Numbered from the stretch's first letter, positions 47,548-57,273 are shown. The stretch: 64,000 bases of DNA from AP-15 sp963772965 (GCA_963772965.1 CAVYZU010000010.1:23124-87123); one strand, 5' to 3'. Program-made: numbers and translations. Notes: a model not told the origin generated them from the letters alone.

Positions 47548-47768
47548 TTCCGTTCCCCGGACTCTCGTTCAATATGTAGGGATATGGCCCACATGACTTA
47601 CAACATTTAGACCCGGAGAAGCGAGGCGGCAAAATGAATTTTCGATCGATGCGCGACTCTCGGTCACTGTTGCGTCAGAGCAACGCCGCCGCTTGTTGTA
47701 GCCACGAGGCGGATGAGAGATGGCGGGTGGCTCCCCGCCCAGGTGTCCGCAGACCCGTTGCGAAGTGT
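47548..47768. other. Gap between parC and nrdJ
   Basis: 220 bases with no gene. It must contain the nrdJ leader. I looked for a cobalamin riboswitch and for an NrdR-type box and saw neither convincingly; the region is short for a riboswitch. Confidence 0.45.
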
Positions 47769-49997
47769 TCAGCCGAATCTGTTGGCGCGGGGGAAGCCGT
47801 TGGGGACGACGCGGCCGGCTCCGCCCCGGGCGCCGAGCCATGGGGTCAGGTCGATTTCGGTGCGGGTGCGGGTCTCGCCTTGTCGCCAGGTCAGGCCGTC
47901 GGCAAGGCGGAACACTTTGGCGTCGGCAAGCCCGCCCGATTTGTAGCGCTGTAGAATTACGCCGCGACCGCGTGTCATCAGCGGGATGTCGTCGAGTTTG
48001 ACGACCAGCATGCGGCGGTTGTCGCCGACAAAAGCGACGGCATCGCCCCCCTCGGCGCGCAGACAAATTCGCGCGACCGCACCCTCGGCCGGGGTCAACA
48101 CCTGTTTGCCGGCGCGGGTCTGGGCCACCGCCTCTTCGCCGTCGACGACAAAGCCGCGGCCATCGCTCGCCCCGACTAGCAATTCCATGCCCGCGCGATA
48201 GGGAAACATCTCGACGATGTCGTGCTCGTTTGGCAGATCAACCATCAGCCGCAACGGCTCACCCTGGCCGCGCCCGCCCGGTAGCCGATCGACCGGGATC
48301 GTGTAAAAGCGGCCGTTGGTGGCGAACACGACAAGTCGGTCGGTGGTCTCGGCGGCGATCGCAAAGCGCGGCCCGTCACCGTCTTTGTAGCGTTGTTCCG
48401 CGGCCGAGCCGTTGTGCCCCTTGACCGCGCGGACCCAGCCTTTTTGCGAGCACAGCACGGTCACCGGCTCGCGTTCGACCAGTGCTGCAGCCGGAATGTC
48501 GACCGCCGGCGGAGCCTCGGCGAGCGTCGTGCGGCGGCGGCCGAGCGCCGTCTCGCCGCCGAATTCGACGGCGGTAGCGGCAATCTCCTTGGATATCGCG
48601 CGCCACTGCCGGCGCTCGCTCTCCAGCAGGCGGGTGAGCTTTGCCTCCTCGACCGACAGCGCGTCGAGTTCCTTCTTGATCGCGATTTCTTCGAGCCGGC
48701 GCAGTGCGCGCAGCCGCAAATTCAGGATCGCCTCGGCCTGGGCCTCACTCAATTCCCAGCGCCGCATCATCTCGGCCTTCGGGTCGTCATCCTCGCGAAT
48801 GATGCGGATCACCTCGTCGAGATTGAGGTAGACGACGATCTGTCCCTTGAGGATTTCGATGCGATGCGCGACGGCGGCGCGGCGATGCCGGCTGCGGCGC
48901 TGCAATACCTCGCGGCGATGGTCCAGAAAGGCTTGCAATGCCTCCTTGAGGCTCATGACCCGCGGCACGCCGGCGGGGTCGAGCACGTTCAGGTTCAGCG
49001 GCACGCGGATTTCGAGCTCGGTCAGCCGGAACAACTGCTCCATCAGCACATCGGCATCGACGTTGCGGCTCTTTGGCTCGATCACGAGGCGGACATCCTC
49101 GGCGAATTCGTCGCGGATGTCGGCGACCAGCGGCAGCTTTTTCTCTTCGAGCAGCGCCGCGATTTTTTCGACGAGACGTCCTTTCGGGACGCCATAGGGG
49201 ATTTCGGTCACGACGATCTGGTAGGCGCCGTGGCCCAAAGTCTCGGCGGCCCAGCGCGCCCGCAGCCGAAAGCTGCCGCGGCCTGTCGCATAGGCTTGGC
49301 GAATGTTATCGGCAGGCTCGACGAGGACCCCGCCGGTCGGGAAATCGGGACCGGGAATGTGGGCGCACAGCGCCTCGACAGCGCAAGCCGGCTCGTCGAT
49401 CAGATGCAATAAGGCGGCGCACAGCTCGCCGGCATTGTGCGGAGGGATGCTGGTCGCCATGCCGACGGCGATCCCAGCCGCGCCGTTTGCCAACAGGTTT
49501 GGGAAGCGCGCCGGGAGCACGACAGGCTCGCTGTCTTCGCCGTCATAGGTCTGCCGGAAATCGACGGCGTCCTCGTCGATGCCATCAAGCATCGTTTGCG
49601 CGACCGCCGAGAGCCGGCTCTCAGTGTAGCGCATCGCCGCGGCGTTATCGCCGTCGATATTGCCAAAATTGCCCTGGCCATCGACCAGCGGATAGCGCTG
49701 CGAGAAATCCTGGGCGAGCCGCACCAGCGCGTCGTAGACCGCGAGCTCGCCATGTGGATGAAACTTGCCGATCACGTCGCCGACGACGCGGGCGCATTTT
49801 TTGTAGCCGGAAGCGGGATCGAGCCGCAATTGCTGCATCGCGTGCAGAATGCGGCGATGCACCGGTTTCAGCCCGTCGCGAACATCGGGCAGTGACCGTG
49901 ACATGATTGTCGAAAGTGCGTAGGACAGATAGCGCTCGCCGAGCGCGTCGGCGAAATCGACCTCGCGGATCTCGCCGGCGGGAGCGGTCACTGGCAT
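47769..49997 (-). CDS. parC: DNA topoisomerase IV subunit A
   Basis: 742 residues. LSYALSTIMSRSLPDVRDGL, KFHPHGELAVYDALVRLAQD, DGQGNFGNIDGDNAAAMRYT with the catalytic tyrosine in AAMRYTES, and a C-terminal beta-propeller made of repeats such as VTVLCSQKGWVRAVKG. The length and shorter C-terminal domain fit ParC rather than GyrA. Together with ParE it decatenates chromosomes. The quinolone-determining Ser80 and Glu84 positions of E. coli ParC are Leu and Asp here. Confidence 0.92.
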   Translation of the reverse strand: MPVTAPAGEIREVDFADALGERYLSYALSTIMSRSLPDVRDGLKPVHRRILHAMQQLRLDPASGYKKCARVVGDVIGKFHPHGELAVYDALVRLAQDFSQRYPLVDGQGNFGNIDGDNAAAMRYTESRLSAVAQTMLDGIDEDAVDFRQTYDGEDSEPVVLPARFPNLLANGAAGIAVGMATSIPPHNAGELCAALLHLIDEPACAVEALCAHIPGPDFPTGGVLVEPADNIRQAYATGRGSFRLRARWAAETLGHGAYQIVVTEIPYGVPKGRLVEKIAALLEEKKLPLVADIRDEFAEDVRLVIEPKSRNVDADVLMEQLFRLTELEIRVPLNLNVLDPAGVPRVMSLKEALQAFLDHRREVLQRRSRHRRAAVAHRIEILKGQIVVYLNLDEVIRIIREDDDPKAEMMRRWELSEAQAEAILNLRLRALRRLEEIAIKKELDALSVEEAKLTRLLESERRQWRAISKEIAATAVEFGGETALGRRRTTLAEAPPAVDIPAAALVEREPVTVLCSQKGWVRAVKGHNGSAAEQRYKDGDGPRFAIAAETTDRLVVFATNGRFYTIPVDRLPGGRGQGEPLRLMVDLPNEHDIVEMFPYRAGMELLVGASDGRGFVVDGEEAVAQTRAGKQVLTPAEGAVARICLRAEGGDAVAFVGDNRRMLVVKLDDIPLMTRGRGVILQRYKSGGLADAKVFRLADGLTWRQGETRTRTEIDLTPWLGARGGAGRVVPNGFPRANRFG

Positions 49998-50063
49998 TGA
50001 TGAACTTCTCGCTCAAAGCGGGTGGTTTGATGCGCGCCTACGAGCGGCCCGCAACTGGGTCAA

Positions 50064-50798
50064 TTACTTAGCGATCGCAGCCGCCGTGCGAAAGCGGGCA
50101 GCGAGACGGGCGCGGGCGGCCGGGAGGCTCACCCCGTGCGGCTGTAACACATGGTTGAACAGAAAATGCTCGGTCAGCTGCAGGCCGGCCGCGATCTCGG
50201 CTTGGTCGGCGGGCGTGTCGCGCCACAAAAAACCCGGTAGTTGCAAAAGCTTGGCGTGATATGGCCGGCCCGCGTCGCGCGACACCGCGCGGCCGGTGCG
50301 CGGCGAAACATAGGCAAGGTTGTCGGTGACGCCGGTGGCGGCGCAGTGCGTGAGTTCGAGGCCGAAACCCAGTGCCGCAAGCAGGCTGCATTCCCAGCCG
50401 ACATAGCGTTTCGGCCAATCGTCAGCCGAATCGAGCGCGTCGAGCAGCTTTGCGAATAAGGCATAGATATCGGGATGCGGCTCGCGCTCGGGCAGGGTCA
50501 CGGCGATCAGCGCTGCTGCCGCGGCAAGGCCGGCCAGCCGGTCGGGATCGTTGATAAAACCCGCCGCGTGGGCGCGGATCAGTTCGCACGCCACCGACCC
50601 AAATGCTCGGAAAGCCGCCCGCGCCAGATTGCGGCGACCTCGTTGCCGGGTTGCAGGATGGCGCGCAATTTCGGTGACTGGCCGCCGCGCACCAGGCCCA
50701 AATGCCGCCCGTGCTCGTGGGTCAATAACTCGACGATGACCCCGCTCTCGCCGTGCCGGCGCAACCCGACGACAAACCCCGAAATCAGTCCACTGCAT
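50064..50798 (-). CDS. recO: DNA repair protein RecO, two apparent frameshifts
   Basis: Starts MQWTDFG at ATG 50798, overlapping the era stop (TGATG). At a GGGG run (about 50777) one G is extra; correction continues FVVGLRRHGESGVIVELLTH, and HEHGRHLGLVRGGQSPKLRA follows. At about 50589 a GGG run is one short; correction leads into SVACELIRAHAAGF and the C-terminal domain (PKRYVGWECSLLAALGFGLE, LQLTEHFLFNHVLQ). The two errors cancel to 244 residues, normal for RecO. It loads RecA with RecR. Such compensating homopolymer errors in a core gene argue for consensus error. Confidence 0.88.
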   Translation of the reverse strand: MQWTDFGVCRRVAPARRERGHRRVIDPRARAAFGPGARRPVTEIARHPATRQRGRRNLARAAFRAFGSVACELIRAHAAGFINDPDRLAGLAAAAALIAVTLPEREPHPDIYALFAKLLDALDSADDWPKRYVGWECSLLAALGFGLELTHCAATGVTDNLAYVSPRTGRAVSRDAGRPYHAKLLQLPGFLWRDTPADQAEIAAGLQLTEHFLFNHVLQPHGVSLPAARARLAARFRTAAAIAK

Positions 50799-51757
50799 CA
50801 GGTATCGTAATCGAGGCCGATCGCGGCGAAGCGCTCGCGGTCTTCGCCCCAGTTCTCGCGCACCTTGACGAACAGGAACAGATGGACGCGGCGCTCCAGC
50901 ATCGCTTCGAGCTCGGCGCGGGCGCGGGCGCCGATCGTCTTGATACGCTGGCCGTGGTCGCCGAGGACGATTGCCCGCTGACTCTGCCGCTCGACGTAGA
51001 TGACCTGCTCGATGCGCACGCTGCGGTTGCGCCGCTCTTTCCAGCTCTCGGTCTCGACGGTCGAGGCATAGGGCAACTCGTCGTGCAATTGCAAAAACAC
51101 CTGCTCGCGGGTGACCTCGGCGGCGATGAGGCGCTCGGTCGCGTCGGATAGTTGGTCTTCCGGAAACAGCCACGGTCCGGCCGGCACTGCGCTCGCCAGA
51201 TAGCTCTTGAGGTCATCGACCCCGTCGCCGGTCTGCGCCGAGATCATAAAGACGGGATCGAATTTGCCGGCGGTCGTGATCTCGGCGGCGAGACCGAGCA
51301 GGCGATCGCGACGGACGAGGTCGATCTTGTTCAATGCCAGCACCGACCGGCGCCCGCGCCGAGCGAGCCGGTCGAGAATACGCCGGACATCGGCGCCGAT
51401 CCCGTGCGCGGCATCGACCAATAACACGGTCTCATCGGCATCCTCGGCGCCGGACCAGGCCGCCGCCACCATCGCCCGATCGAGCCGCCGCTTTGGTTGG
51501 AAGATGCCGGGAGTGTCGACATAGATCAGCTGCGCGCCGCCTTCGATCGCGATGCCGAGCAGCCGGGTGCGCGTCGTCTGCGCCTTCGGTGTGACGATTG
51601 CGAGTTTGCGGCCGACCAGCCTGTTGAGCAGCGTCGATTTGCCGGCGTTGGGGGCACCGATCAACGCGACATAGCCGCAGCGGATCTCGGTGGTTGGCGA
51701 CGGTGTTTTGGCTTGGGCCACCGTAGCTATATGGCTGCCCTTGGCGGTGGCCGCCAC
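50798..51757 (-). CDS. era: GTPase Era
   Basis: 319 residues. G1 GAPNAGKST, switch region TPKAQTTRTRLLG, G3 VDTPGIF, G4 NKIDLV and the C-terminal KH domain with VEVRQSQRAIVLGDHGQRIK-like content (VERQSQRAIVLGDHGQRIKT). It binds 16S rRNA for 30S maturation. Directly followed by recO with overlapping stop/start, the usual alphaproteobacterial order; the usual upstream lepB-rnc are not here. Confidence 0.95.
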   Translation of the reverse strand: MAATAKGSHIATVAQAKTPSPTTEIRCGYVALIGAPNAGKSTLLNRLVGRKLAIVTPKAQTTRTRLLGIAIEGGAQLIYVDTPGIFQPKRRLDRAMVAAAWSGAEDADETVLLVDAAHGIGADVRRILDRLARRGRRSVLALNKIDLVRRDRLLGLAAEITTAGKFDPVFMISAQTGDGVDDLKSYLASAVPAGPWLFPEDQLSDATERLIAAEVTREQVFLQLHDELPYASTVETESWKERRNRSVRIEQVIYVERQSQRAIVLGDHGQRIKTIGARARAELEAMLERRVHLFLFVKVRENWGEDRERFAAIGLDYDT

Positions 51758-51822
51758 CTCCTAAGCTCGCCCTGAGCACACATCACATCCACTGCAGGGC
51801 AGCAGCTTTAGCAAGAGCTTCA

Positions 51823-52120
51823 TTATTTCGGTAAAGCGGGCACCATACAGTACGCGGCCTCAGCTAACGGAATGAACATGTCAGCGTTGCCATCATGATA
51901 TGCCTTGTAGCACCTTGATACCATTTCAAGTCTTACCTGAACACGCTCATTATTACTATCGTTTTCAAACGAACCTCTCCCCCTCACAATACGATCTATG
52001 GATATGTATAGTGTGCTTTTCCCCCTTTTCGCGAAAATGATGAAGCCGCCAAAAAGCTTCGTCGGTAAATCCCAGTGTCGCTAACTCATCCAGCAGTTGA
52101 ACAGTTCTCTGTGGGTTCAT
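51823..52120 (-). CDS. Small hypothetical protein, one apparent frameshift
   Basis: From ATG 52120: NPQRTVQLLDELATLGFTDE, AFWRLHHFREKG. At the G5/C5 run (52021-52025) one base appears extra; with four Gs reading continues KSTLYISIDRIVRGRGSFEN to RCYKAYHDGNADMFIPLAEA and ends ALPK at 51823. The corrected length is 98 residues. No family was recognised. Clearly AT-richer than era and the deacetylase gene on each side, so it may be a recent acquisition. Confidence 0.5.
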
Positions 52121-52179
52121 ATTGCTCTGATACCCTCTTCAATAGCTCCGCTGGCAGCAGCGAGAAGTCGTGGCCGGGA

Positions 52180-53083
52180 TTAGACGGCGTGGCGCTTTGC
52201 CCAATCGACAACCTCGGCATGGGTAGCGAACCAGACACCCGGTTTTGCTTTGGCGTGAGCGATGATCTCGTCGAGGATCCAGATCCGCGAGCGATAGCCG
52301 ATGACATGCGGGTGCATCGTCAGCTGAAAGATGCCGCCTTCGGCATAAGCAGCGTCGAACTCGCGGCGGAAGATATCGAACACATCGCTCGGCGGCGTGT
52401 AGGGCCGCAAGGCCGAAAACCGGTTCATCATGAAATAAACCGCGTCGTCGCGCACCCATTCGACCGGCAGTTCGACAACCCCGGTCGGGCGCACCATCGA
52501 GCAGCAGTTCGTAGCAATCCTCGTCCGACATCAGCGAGGAATCATAGGCCAGTCCCATCTCCTTCTCGATTTCGAGCGTATGGCGACTGAAATCCCATGA
52601 CGGGGTGCGCAGGCCGACCGGCCGCACGCCGCTGACTTTTTCGAGGGTGTCGGCCGAGCGCAGCATCAGGTCGCGCTCCGCTTCGTAGGGCAGAACCGAA
52701 TTCAGCTCGTGGATCCAGCCATGGATGCCGATTTCATGGCCCTCGGCGACGACCTGCCGTTGCTCGTCGGGATGCAGCAGAGCGGTGACCGCCGGGACAT
52801 AGAAGCTGGCCTTGACCCCGTGCTTTTCCAGCGTCTTCAGAATGCGCGGGACGCCGATACGGTTACCGAACTGGCCCCAGGCGAGCCGCCCGATCGAGTT
52901 GCCGCCGTCGCGCAGATCGCTGGTCTCGTGATCGCTGTCAAACGACAGTGCCACGGCACAGCGGGCGCCGCCCGGCCATTCCGCTGGCCGCAATTTACGC
53001 CCGGCGCGCACCCGGTTGACGCGTTTGCGCCATTCCTCTTCGGGCCATTGCCAGGGTTCGAGATCGGGGCTCTTTGCGTTCAC
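52180..53083 (-). CDS. Polysaccharide deacetylase-family (PuuE-like) hydrolase, one apparent frameshift
   Basis: NodB-fold: CAVALSFDSDHETSD (metal aspartates), GNRIGVPRILKTLEKHGVKA, EGHEIGIHGWIHELN (metal histidines) and RTPSWDFSRHTLEIEKEMGL. At about 52505 one C is extra in GCGCCCGACC; correction continues PTGVVELPVEWVRDDAVYFM to the end at 52180, 300 residues. Members remove acyl groups from carbohydrates or act on allantoin-like amides; the DSDHET and EWVRDDAV motifs suit the peptidoglycan/allantoinase-like branch. Confidence 0.85.
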
Positions 53084-53138
53084 GCCGTATTCTCCTCGTC
53101 CATGATCTGGCCGGAGGAGCGGCGATTAATAGGGGAAT

Positions 53139-53215
53139 TGGTCGGAGCGGTGAGATTCGAACTCACGACCCTCAGCACCCCATGCTGATGCGCTACCAGG
53201 CTGCGCTACGCTCCG
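53139..53215 (-). tRNA. tRNA-Pro (GGG anticodon)
   Basis: Minus-strand cloverleaf: acceptor CGGAGCG pairing with CGCTCCG, D-arm AGCGCAGCCTGGTAGCGC, anticodon loop ATGGGGT with GGG, T-loop GTTCGAATC, and an encoded CCA at 53139-53141. 77 bases. The GGG codon reader next to ihfA is a typical alphaproteobacterial arrangement. Confidence 0.95.
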
Positions 53216-53385
53216 ACCGGGCGGCTCCTGCCGATATCAGCATCATAATCGTCACCAGTCCGCGGCGCAACCAGCCGACCCAAAGTTACCTCTGCCTTTG
53301 GGCGGGGTCACTCGTCAACTCATGCCGACCGCGCCGCGCGTTTCGTGAACAAGCTGCCGCTTTCGGCGCCGCCCGGCGCCGGGAG

Positions 53386-53739
53386 TTAGCCTGATCTCAC
53401 TTTGGCCGCCGCTGGTTCCGCTGCGGAATGCTCCCCGGTCTCCGCCAGGCCGCTGTTGATCTGGTCTTTGAGCGCGTGGCTGGCGCGGAACACCAACACC
53501 CGACGCGGGCTGATTGGCACCTCCTGGCCGGTTTTCGGGTTGCGGCCGACCCGCTGACCCTTCTGACGCACCGCAAAGCTGCCAAACGATGAGATCTTGA
53601 CCATTTCGCCGCGTTCGAGCGCACCGGAAATCTCGGCAATCACCGACTCGACCAGTTCCGCGGATTCGTTCCGCGACAGTCCGACTTCCTGATAAATTGC
53701 TTCGCTGAGCTGCGCACGCGTCACCGTATGCCCGGACAT
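53386..53739 (-). CDS. ihfA: Integration host factor subunit alpha
   Basis: 117 residues. TVTRAQLSEAIYQEVGLSRN, GEMVKISSFGSFAVRQKGQR, the DNA-inserting loop VGRNPKTGQEVPISPRRVLV. GRNPKTG and the N-terminus mark the alpha subunit. It bends DNA as a heterodimer with IhfB in replication, transcription and site-specific recombination. The Pro/Glu/Ala-rich tail is species-specific. Confidence 0.93.
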   Translation of the reverse strand: MSGHTVTRAQLSEAIYQEVGLSRNESAELVESVIAEISGALERGEMVKISSFGSFAVRQKGQRVGRNPKTGQEVPISPRRVLVFRASHALKDQINSGLAETGEHSAAEPAAAKVRSG

Positions 53740-53844
53740 TTGATCCCTCCCTGTTTCGGGGAAGGTTACTCCGGCCCGAAAATGCCGTCAAATTCCAAGG
53801 TGTTGCCGGTTTTCGGGCAGGTGGGAGGCGTCCGTTTACGGACG

Positions 53845-54816
53845 CTACCAGCGGACCAGGCTCGCACCCCAACTGAGCCCGCCACCCAATGCTTCCATCA
53901 ACACCAGATGGCCAGGCCGGATGCGGCCATCTGCGACGGCGGTCGCCAGAGCCAGCGGGATCGAGGCGGCTGAGGTATTCGCGTGGCGGTCGATCGTCGA
54001 GACGATTTTTTCGGGTGAGAGGCCAAGCTTGCGCGCGACCCCATCGATGATCCGGCTGTTCGCCTGGTGGGGAACCAGCCAATCGATGTCGGCGGCGCCG
54101 AGCGAATTGGCGGCAAGCGCCTCCTCGACAGCTTCGCTCAGATGCTGCACTGCGTGGCGGAAAACCTCCCGCCCTTCCATCCGCAGATAGCCGGTAGTTC
54201 CGGTCGAGGACGGACCGCCATCGACATAGAGAATGTCGTATTGGCGGCCATCGGAGTGCAGATGCGTCGATAGGACGCCTCGGCCGCGCGGCCCAGGATC
54301 ATCGGTCGCCTTTAGCGCCACCGCGCCGGCGCCATCGCCGAACAGCACGCAGGTCCCGCGATCCTGCCAGTCGAGAATGCGCGAAAACGTCTCGGCCCCG
54401 ATGACCAGCGCGGTGCGCGCTTGGCCGAGCCGCAACGCGTTGTCGGCGATCGCCATCGCAAAGATGAACCCGGCGCAAACGGCTTGGATGTCGAACGCGG
54501 CGCCGCGGTGCATGCCGAGCCGGGCCTGCACCTTGGTCGCTGTTGCCGGGAAAGTATTGTCCGGGGTTGCGGTCGCCAAGACGATCAGATCGAGATCGCC
54601 AGCGCTCATGCCGGCATCCGCGAGCGCGCGCTGCGCGGCGTAAACCGCAAGATCCGAGGTCATCTCGCCCTCCGCTGCGACCCGGCGCTCGCCGATGCCG
54701 GTGCGCTGGCGGATCCATTCGTCGGACGTGTCGAGGCGAGCGGCAAGCTCGTTGTTGGTGACGATGCGCTCGGGCAAATATCCGCCGCAACCGATGACCT
54801 GGGAGCGCAACGCCAT
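53845..54816 (-). CDS. fabH: 3-oxoacyl-ACP synthase III
   Basis: 323 residues. Catalytic Cys114 in IQAVCAGF, His in VPHQANSRI, Asn in RHANTSAAS; the GAALSWGASLV-type end is present as GGGLSWGASLVRW. It starts fatty-acid elongation from acetyl-CoA and malonyl-ACP. Seven bases after plsX stop. Confidence 0.95.
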   Translation of the reverse strand: MALRSQVIGCGGYLPERIVTNNELAARLDTSDEWIRQRTGIGERRVAAEGEMTSDLAVYAAQRALADAGMSAGDLDLIVLATATPDNTFPATATKVQARLGMHRGAAFDIQAVCAGFIFAMAIADNALRLGQARTALVIGAETFSRILDWQDRGTCVLFGDGAGAVALKATDDPGPRGRGVLSTHLHSDGRQYDILYVDGGPSSTGTTGYLRMEGREVFRHAVQHLSEAVEEALAANSLGAADIDWLVPHQANSRIIDGVARKLGLSPEKIVSTIDRHANTSAASIPLALATAVADGRIRPGHLVLMEALGGGLSWGASLVRW

Positions 54817-54823
54817 GCCGCGG

Positions 54824-55873
54824 TTACAGCGTCGCCGGCTGGGGTGTGGCCGGTGTCGCGGGCTCGAGGCGTGCGAGGTCGACTCGGATCCTGTCCAGGA
54901 AGCCGTTCACCTTCATGTCGACCGCAACTCCGATCGCATGGGCAAAGCCCAACGCATCGGTGGATCCGTGGCTCTTGACCGCGATGCCGCGCAGGCCAAG
55001 GAAAACCGCGCCATTGTAGCGCCGCGGGTCGATCCGCATCCGCAACTTACGCAGCGCGTTGCGCGCGAAAAAATAGCCGATCCGTGCCGGCAGCGAATGC
55101 GCAAAGGCTCCTGCCAGGAACTCGCTGAACAATTTGGCGGTCCCTTCGGCAGTCTTGACTGCGATGTTCCCGGTGAAACCGTCGGTGACGACAACGTCGA
55201 CCGTGCCGGCGGGAATGTCGTCGCCTTCAATGAAGCCGTAAAACCGGACCGTGCTCAACGCGCTGCGCAGGCGCAGACTGGCGGCGCGGACTGCGTCATT
55301 GCCCTTTTGGTCCTCCGAGCCGACATTCAGCAGCCCGACCGTCGGCTCGACCAGACCCAGTACCGTGCGGGCAAAGGCGTCGCCCAACAGCGCGAACTGG
55401 ACTAGGTTTTCGGCATCGCATTCGACATTGGCGCCGAGATCGAGCATGACGCTCTCACCGCGCTGGGTCGGGAAAAACGAGGCGATCGCCGGGCGGTCAA
55501 TCCCAGGCAACGTCTTCAAGACGACTTTCGCCATTGCCATTAAGGCGCCGGTGTTGCCGGCCGAGACCACGCCATCGGCGAGCCCGTCCGCGACCGCGTC
55601 GATCGCCAACCGCATGCTCGACTGGCGCCCGGTGCGCAGAGCGATCGACGGTTTGTCGTCATCCATCACCATTTCGGTCGTGTGGTGCAGCTCGACCGCG
55701 TCAGCGAGCCGCGGAAGCTTGACGAGCAGCGGTCGCAGGGCGGTCTCGTCGCCGAACAGGATCAGGCGCAGACCGGGATGCCGCTGCAAAGCCATATCGG
55801 CGCCGTGCAGCACCATTTTGGGAGCCTGGGCGCCGCCCATCGCGTCGAGGGCAATTGTTAGTTCTTGGCTCAC
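54824..55873 (-). CDS. plsX: Phosphate acyltransferase
   Basis: 349 residues. ALDAMGGAQAPKMVLHGADM, NTGALMAMAKVVLKTLPGID, LDLGANVECDAENLVQFALL, DGFTGNIAVKTAEGTAKLFS. Makes acyl-phosphate from acyl-ACP for phospholipid synthesis. Standard position between rpmF and fabH. Confidence 0.95.
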   Translation of the reverse strand: MSQELTIALDAMGGAQAPKMVLHGADMALQRHPGLRLILFGDETALRPLLVKLPRLADAVELHHTTEMVMDDDKPSIALRTGRQSSMRLAIDAVADGLADGVVSAGNTGALMAMAKVVLKTLPGIDRPAIASFFPTQRGESVMLDLGANVECDAENLVQFALLGDAFARTVLGLVEPTVGLLNVGSEDQKGNDAVRAASLRLRSALSTVRFYGFIEGDDIPAGTVDVVVTDGFTGNIAVKTAEGTAKLFSEFLAGAFAHSLPARIGYFFARNALRKLRMRIDPRRYNGAVFLGLRGIAVKSHGSTDALGFAHAIGVAVDMKVNGFLDRIRVDLARLEPATPATPQPATL

Positions 55874-55904
55874 TGCTGCGCCGCCTCCCGCCGGCGCTGG
55901 GCTG

Positions 55905-56093
55905 TCAGGCGGTTTCGGACCGCTGGGTCACCACTTCGCGGCCATCGTAATAGCCGCAGGCGTCGCACAGATGATGCGGGCGCTTCAACTCGCCGCAATT
56001 CGGACACTCGGCATAGGTTGCCGGCTTTAGCGAGTGATGCGAACGCCGCATGTTGCGGCGTGACGGCGAGGTTTTCTTTTTCGGGACGGCCAT
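55905..56093 (-). CDS. rpmF: 50S ribosomal protein L32
   Basis: 62 residues. AVPKKKTSPSRRNMRRSHHS, zinc site CPNCGELKRPHHLCDACG. Between yceD and plsX, the conserved order. Confidence 0.96.
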   Translation of the reverse strand: MAVPKKKTSPSRRNMRRSHHSLKPATYAECPNCGELKRPHHLCDACGYYDGREVVTQRSETA

Positions 56094-56191
56094 CGGCTAC
56101 TCGTTTTGGGGGATCGCACAGAGCCTCGGGGTCTTAGCCAAAAACGTCGCCGGCAGCAACCCGCATCGGATTTTCGCTACTCCACCGCGCA

Positions 56192-56707
56192 TCAGAACTG
56201 GTTGGGGCGCAGCCGTTCGAGAGCGGCAAACGGACCGTCGTCCGCCTCCGCGTTATCCGTCATCTCCATCACGGCGTCTGGCAGACGCGGAAACTCCGGC
56301 AATGCCAGCGACAACTCCTGCGCCACCGCTTCGCCAATATCGATCGCGTCGCCCGTCAAAGGCTCGAACGCGGGTTCGTCGACATCGATATCGATTTCGG
56401 CTTGGTCCTCCGCGAGGGGGCCATAAAGCAAAGCGAATGTATGCGTGACTCGGCCCGGCACTGGCTCGAGCATGACGACGCAGTTTTGCGAGAACTCGGC
56501 TTCAAAGCTCGCTTCGAGGCTGATCAACTCGCCACCGAGGCGCCGCAACGTCACCGCCGCGGCCAGCTTACCAAGCTCGATCAGGTCGAATCTTCGAGCA
56601 AGTCGGTGTCGCTCCTCGGGAGTCGCCTCGATCTCCTGCCGATAGGGCTCGGAGCCCAGCCGCGTCAGTGAAACAAGCCGCGAAAATTCCGGGCTACCTT
56701 TACTCAT
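56192..56707 (-). CDS. YceD (DUF177) protein
   Basis: 171 residues. The central LGKLAAAVTLRRLGGELISL and ALLYGPLAEDQ, then the acidic YceD block (DIDVDEPAFEPLTGDAIDIG) and the terminal ALPEFPRLPDAV. A conserved protein upstream of rpmF, linked to 23S rRNA biogenesis in other organisms. The start overlaps the preceding gene's stop. Confidence 0.88.
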   Translation of the reverse strand: MSKGSPEFSRLVSLTRLGSEPYRQEIEATPEERHRLARRFDLIELGKLAAAVTLRRLGGELISLEASFEAEFSQNCVVMLEPVPGRVTHTFALLYGPLAEDQAEIDIDVDEPAFEPLTGDAIDIGEAVAQELSLALPEFPRLPDAVMEMTDNAEADDGPFAALERLRPNQF

Positions 56708-57273
56708 CGGGCGCCTGCGCCAGTGGGCGATATCGCTATCGACGCGTGGAAGTTCGGCGGCGGAAAGCGCACATCCCCGTCGAGCAGTTCGTCGCCGGGC
56801 TGCCGCGCCAGTTGGCTTGCGGCGCGGCGAACGTAATCACCGACTATGTTGATTGCGGGTGCCGATTCGCCGACAGTGCCAAAAAGGTTACGCCCAAGCG
56901 CCGCGCTCAGCTGGCCATCGCCGCGCTCGAGCCCATCCTGATAGGCCCGGATTCGACCGTAAAAGCCTTGTGCCATTCGTTTCACATGGCGACCCACGCT
57001 CAGATCGCCGGTGCCCATTTCACGCAACCCGCGATCCATGTCTGCGAACATCGTGTCGAAGAACGCCTGCGAAACCGCTGCTGCGCCCGGCTCGGCTTTG
57101 AGCCGGTGGAGGTACAAAAAGGCGTGCAGGCAGATCAACTCAAAGCGCCCGTCGAGTGTGTCCGGAACACCAAACTCGGCAAAAAACATCGGCTGCCGTG
57201 CTTGGCCCACGACCCGTTGGTAGGCTCGCTCGGCGGCATCGCGAACCGCTTTGTGTCGCGAAAAGTAACTCAC
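56704..57273 (-). CDS. Ubiquinol-cytochrome c chaperone (CBP3 family)
   Basis: 189 residues. DTLDGRFELICLHAFLYLHR, AVSQAFFDTMFADMDRGLRE, MGTGDLSVGRHVKRMAQGFY and RIRAYQDGLERGDG. CBP3-type proteins help assemble cytochrome b of the bc1 complex. Divergent from bamE and overlapping yceD, the usual alphaproteobacterial arrangement. Confidence 0.9.
   Translation of the reverse strand: MSYFSRHKAVRDAAERAYQRVVGQARQPMFFAEFGVPDTLDGRFELICLHAFLYLHRLKAEPGAAAVSQAFFDTMFADMDRGLREMGTGDLSVGRHVKRMAQGFYGRIRAYQDGLERGDGQLSAALGRNLFGTVGESAPAINIVGDYVRRAASQLARQPGDELLDGDVRFPPPNFHASIAISPTGAGAR

Noticed and set aside
47548..47768. Cobalamin riboswitch upstream of nrdJ
   Set aside because: The gap is short and no B12-box-like sequence or matching stems could be found by eye.
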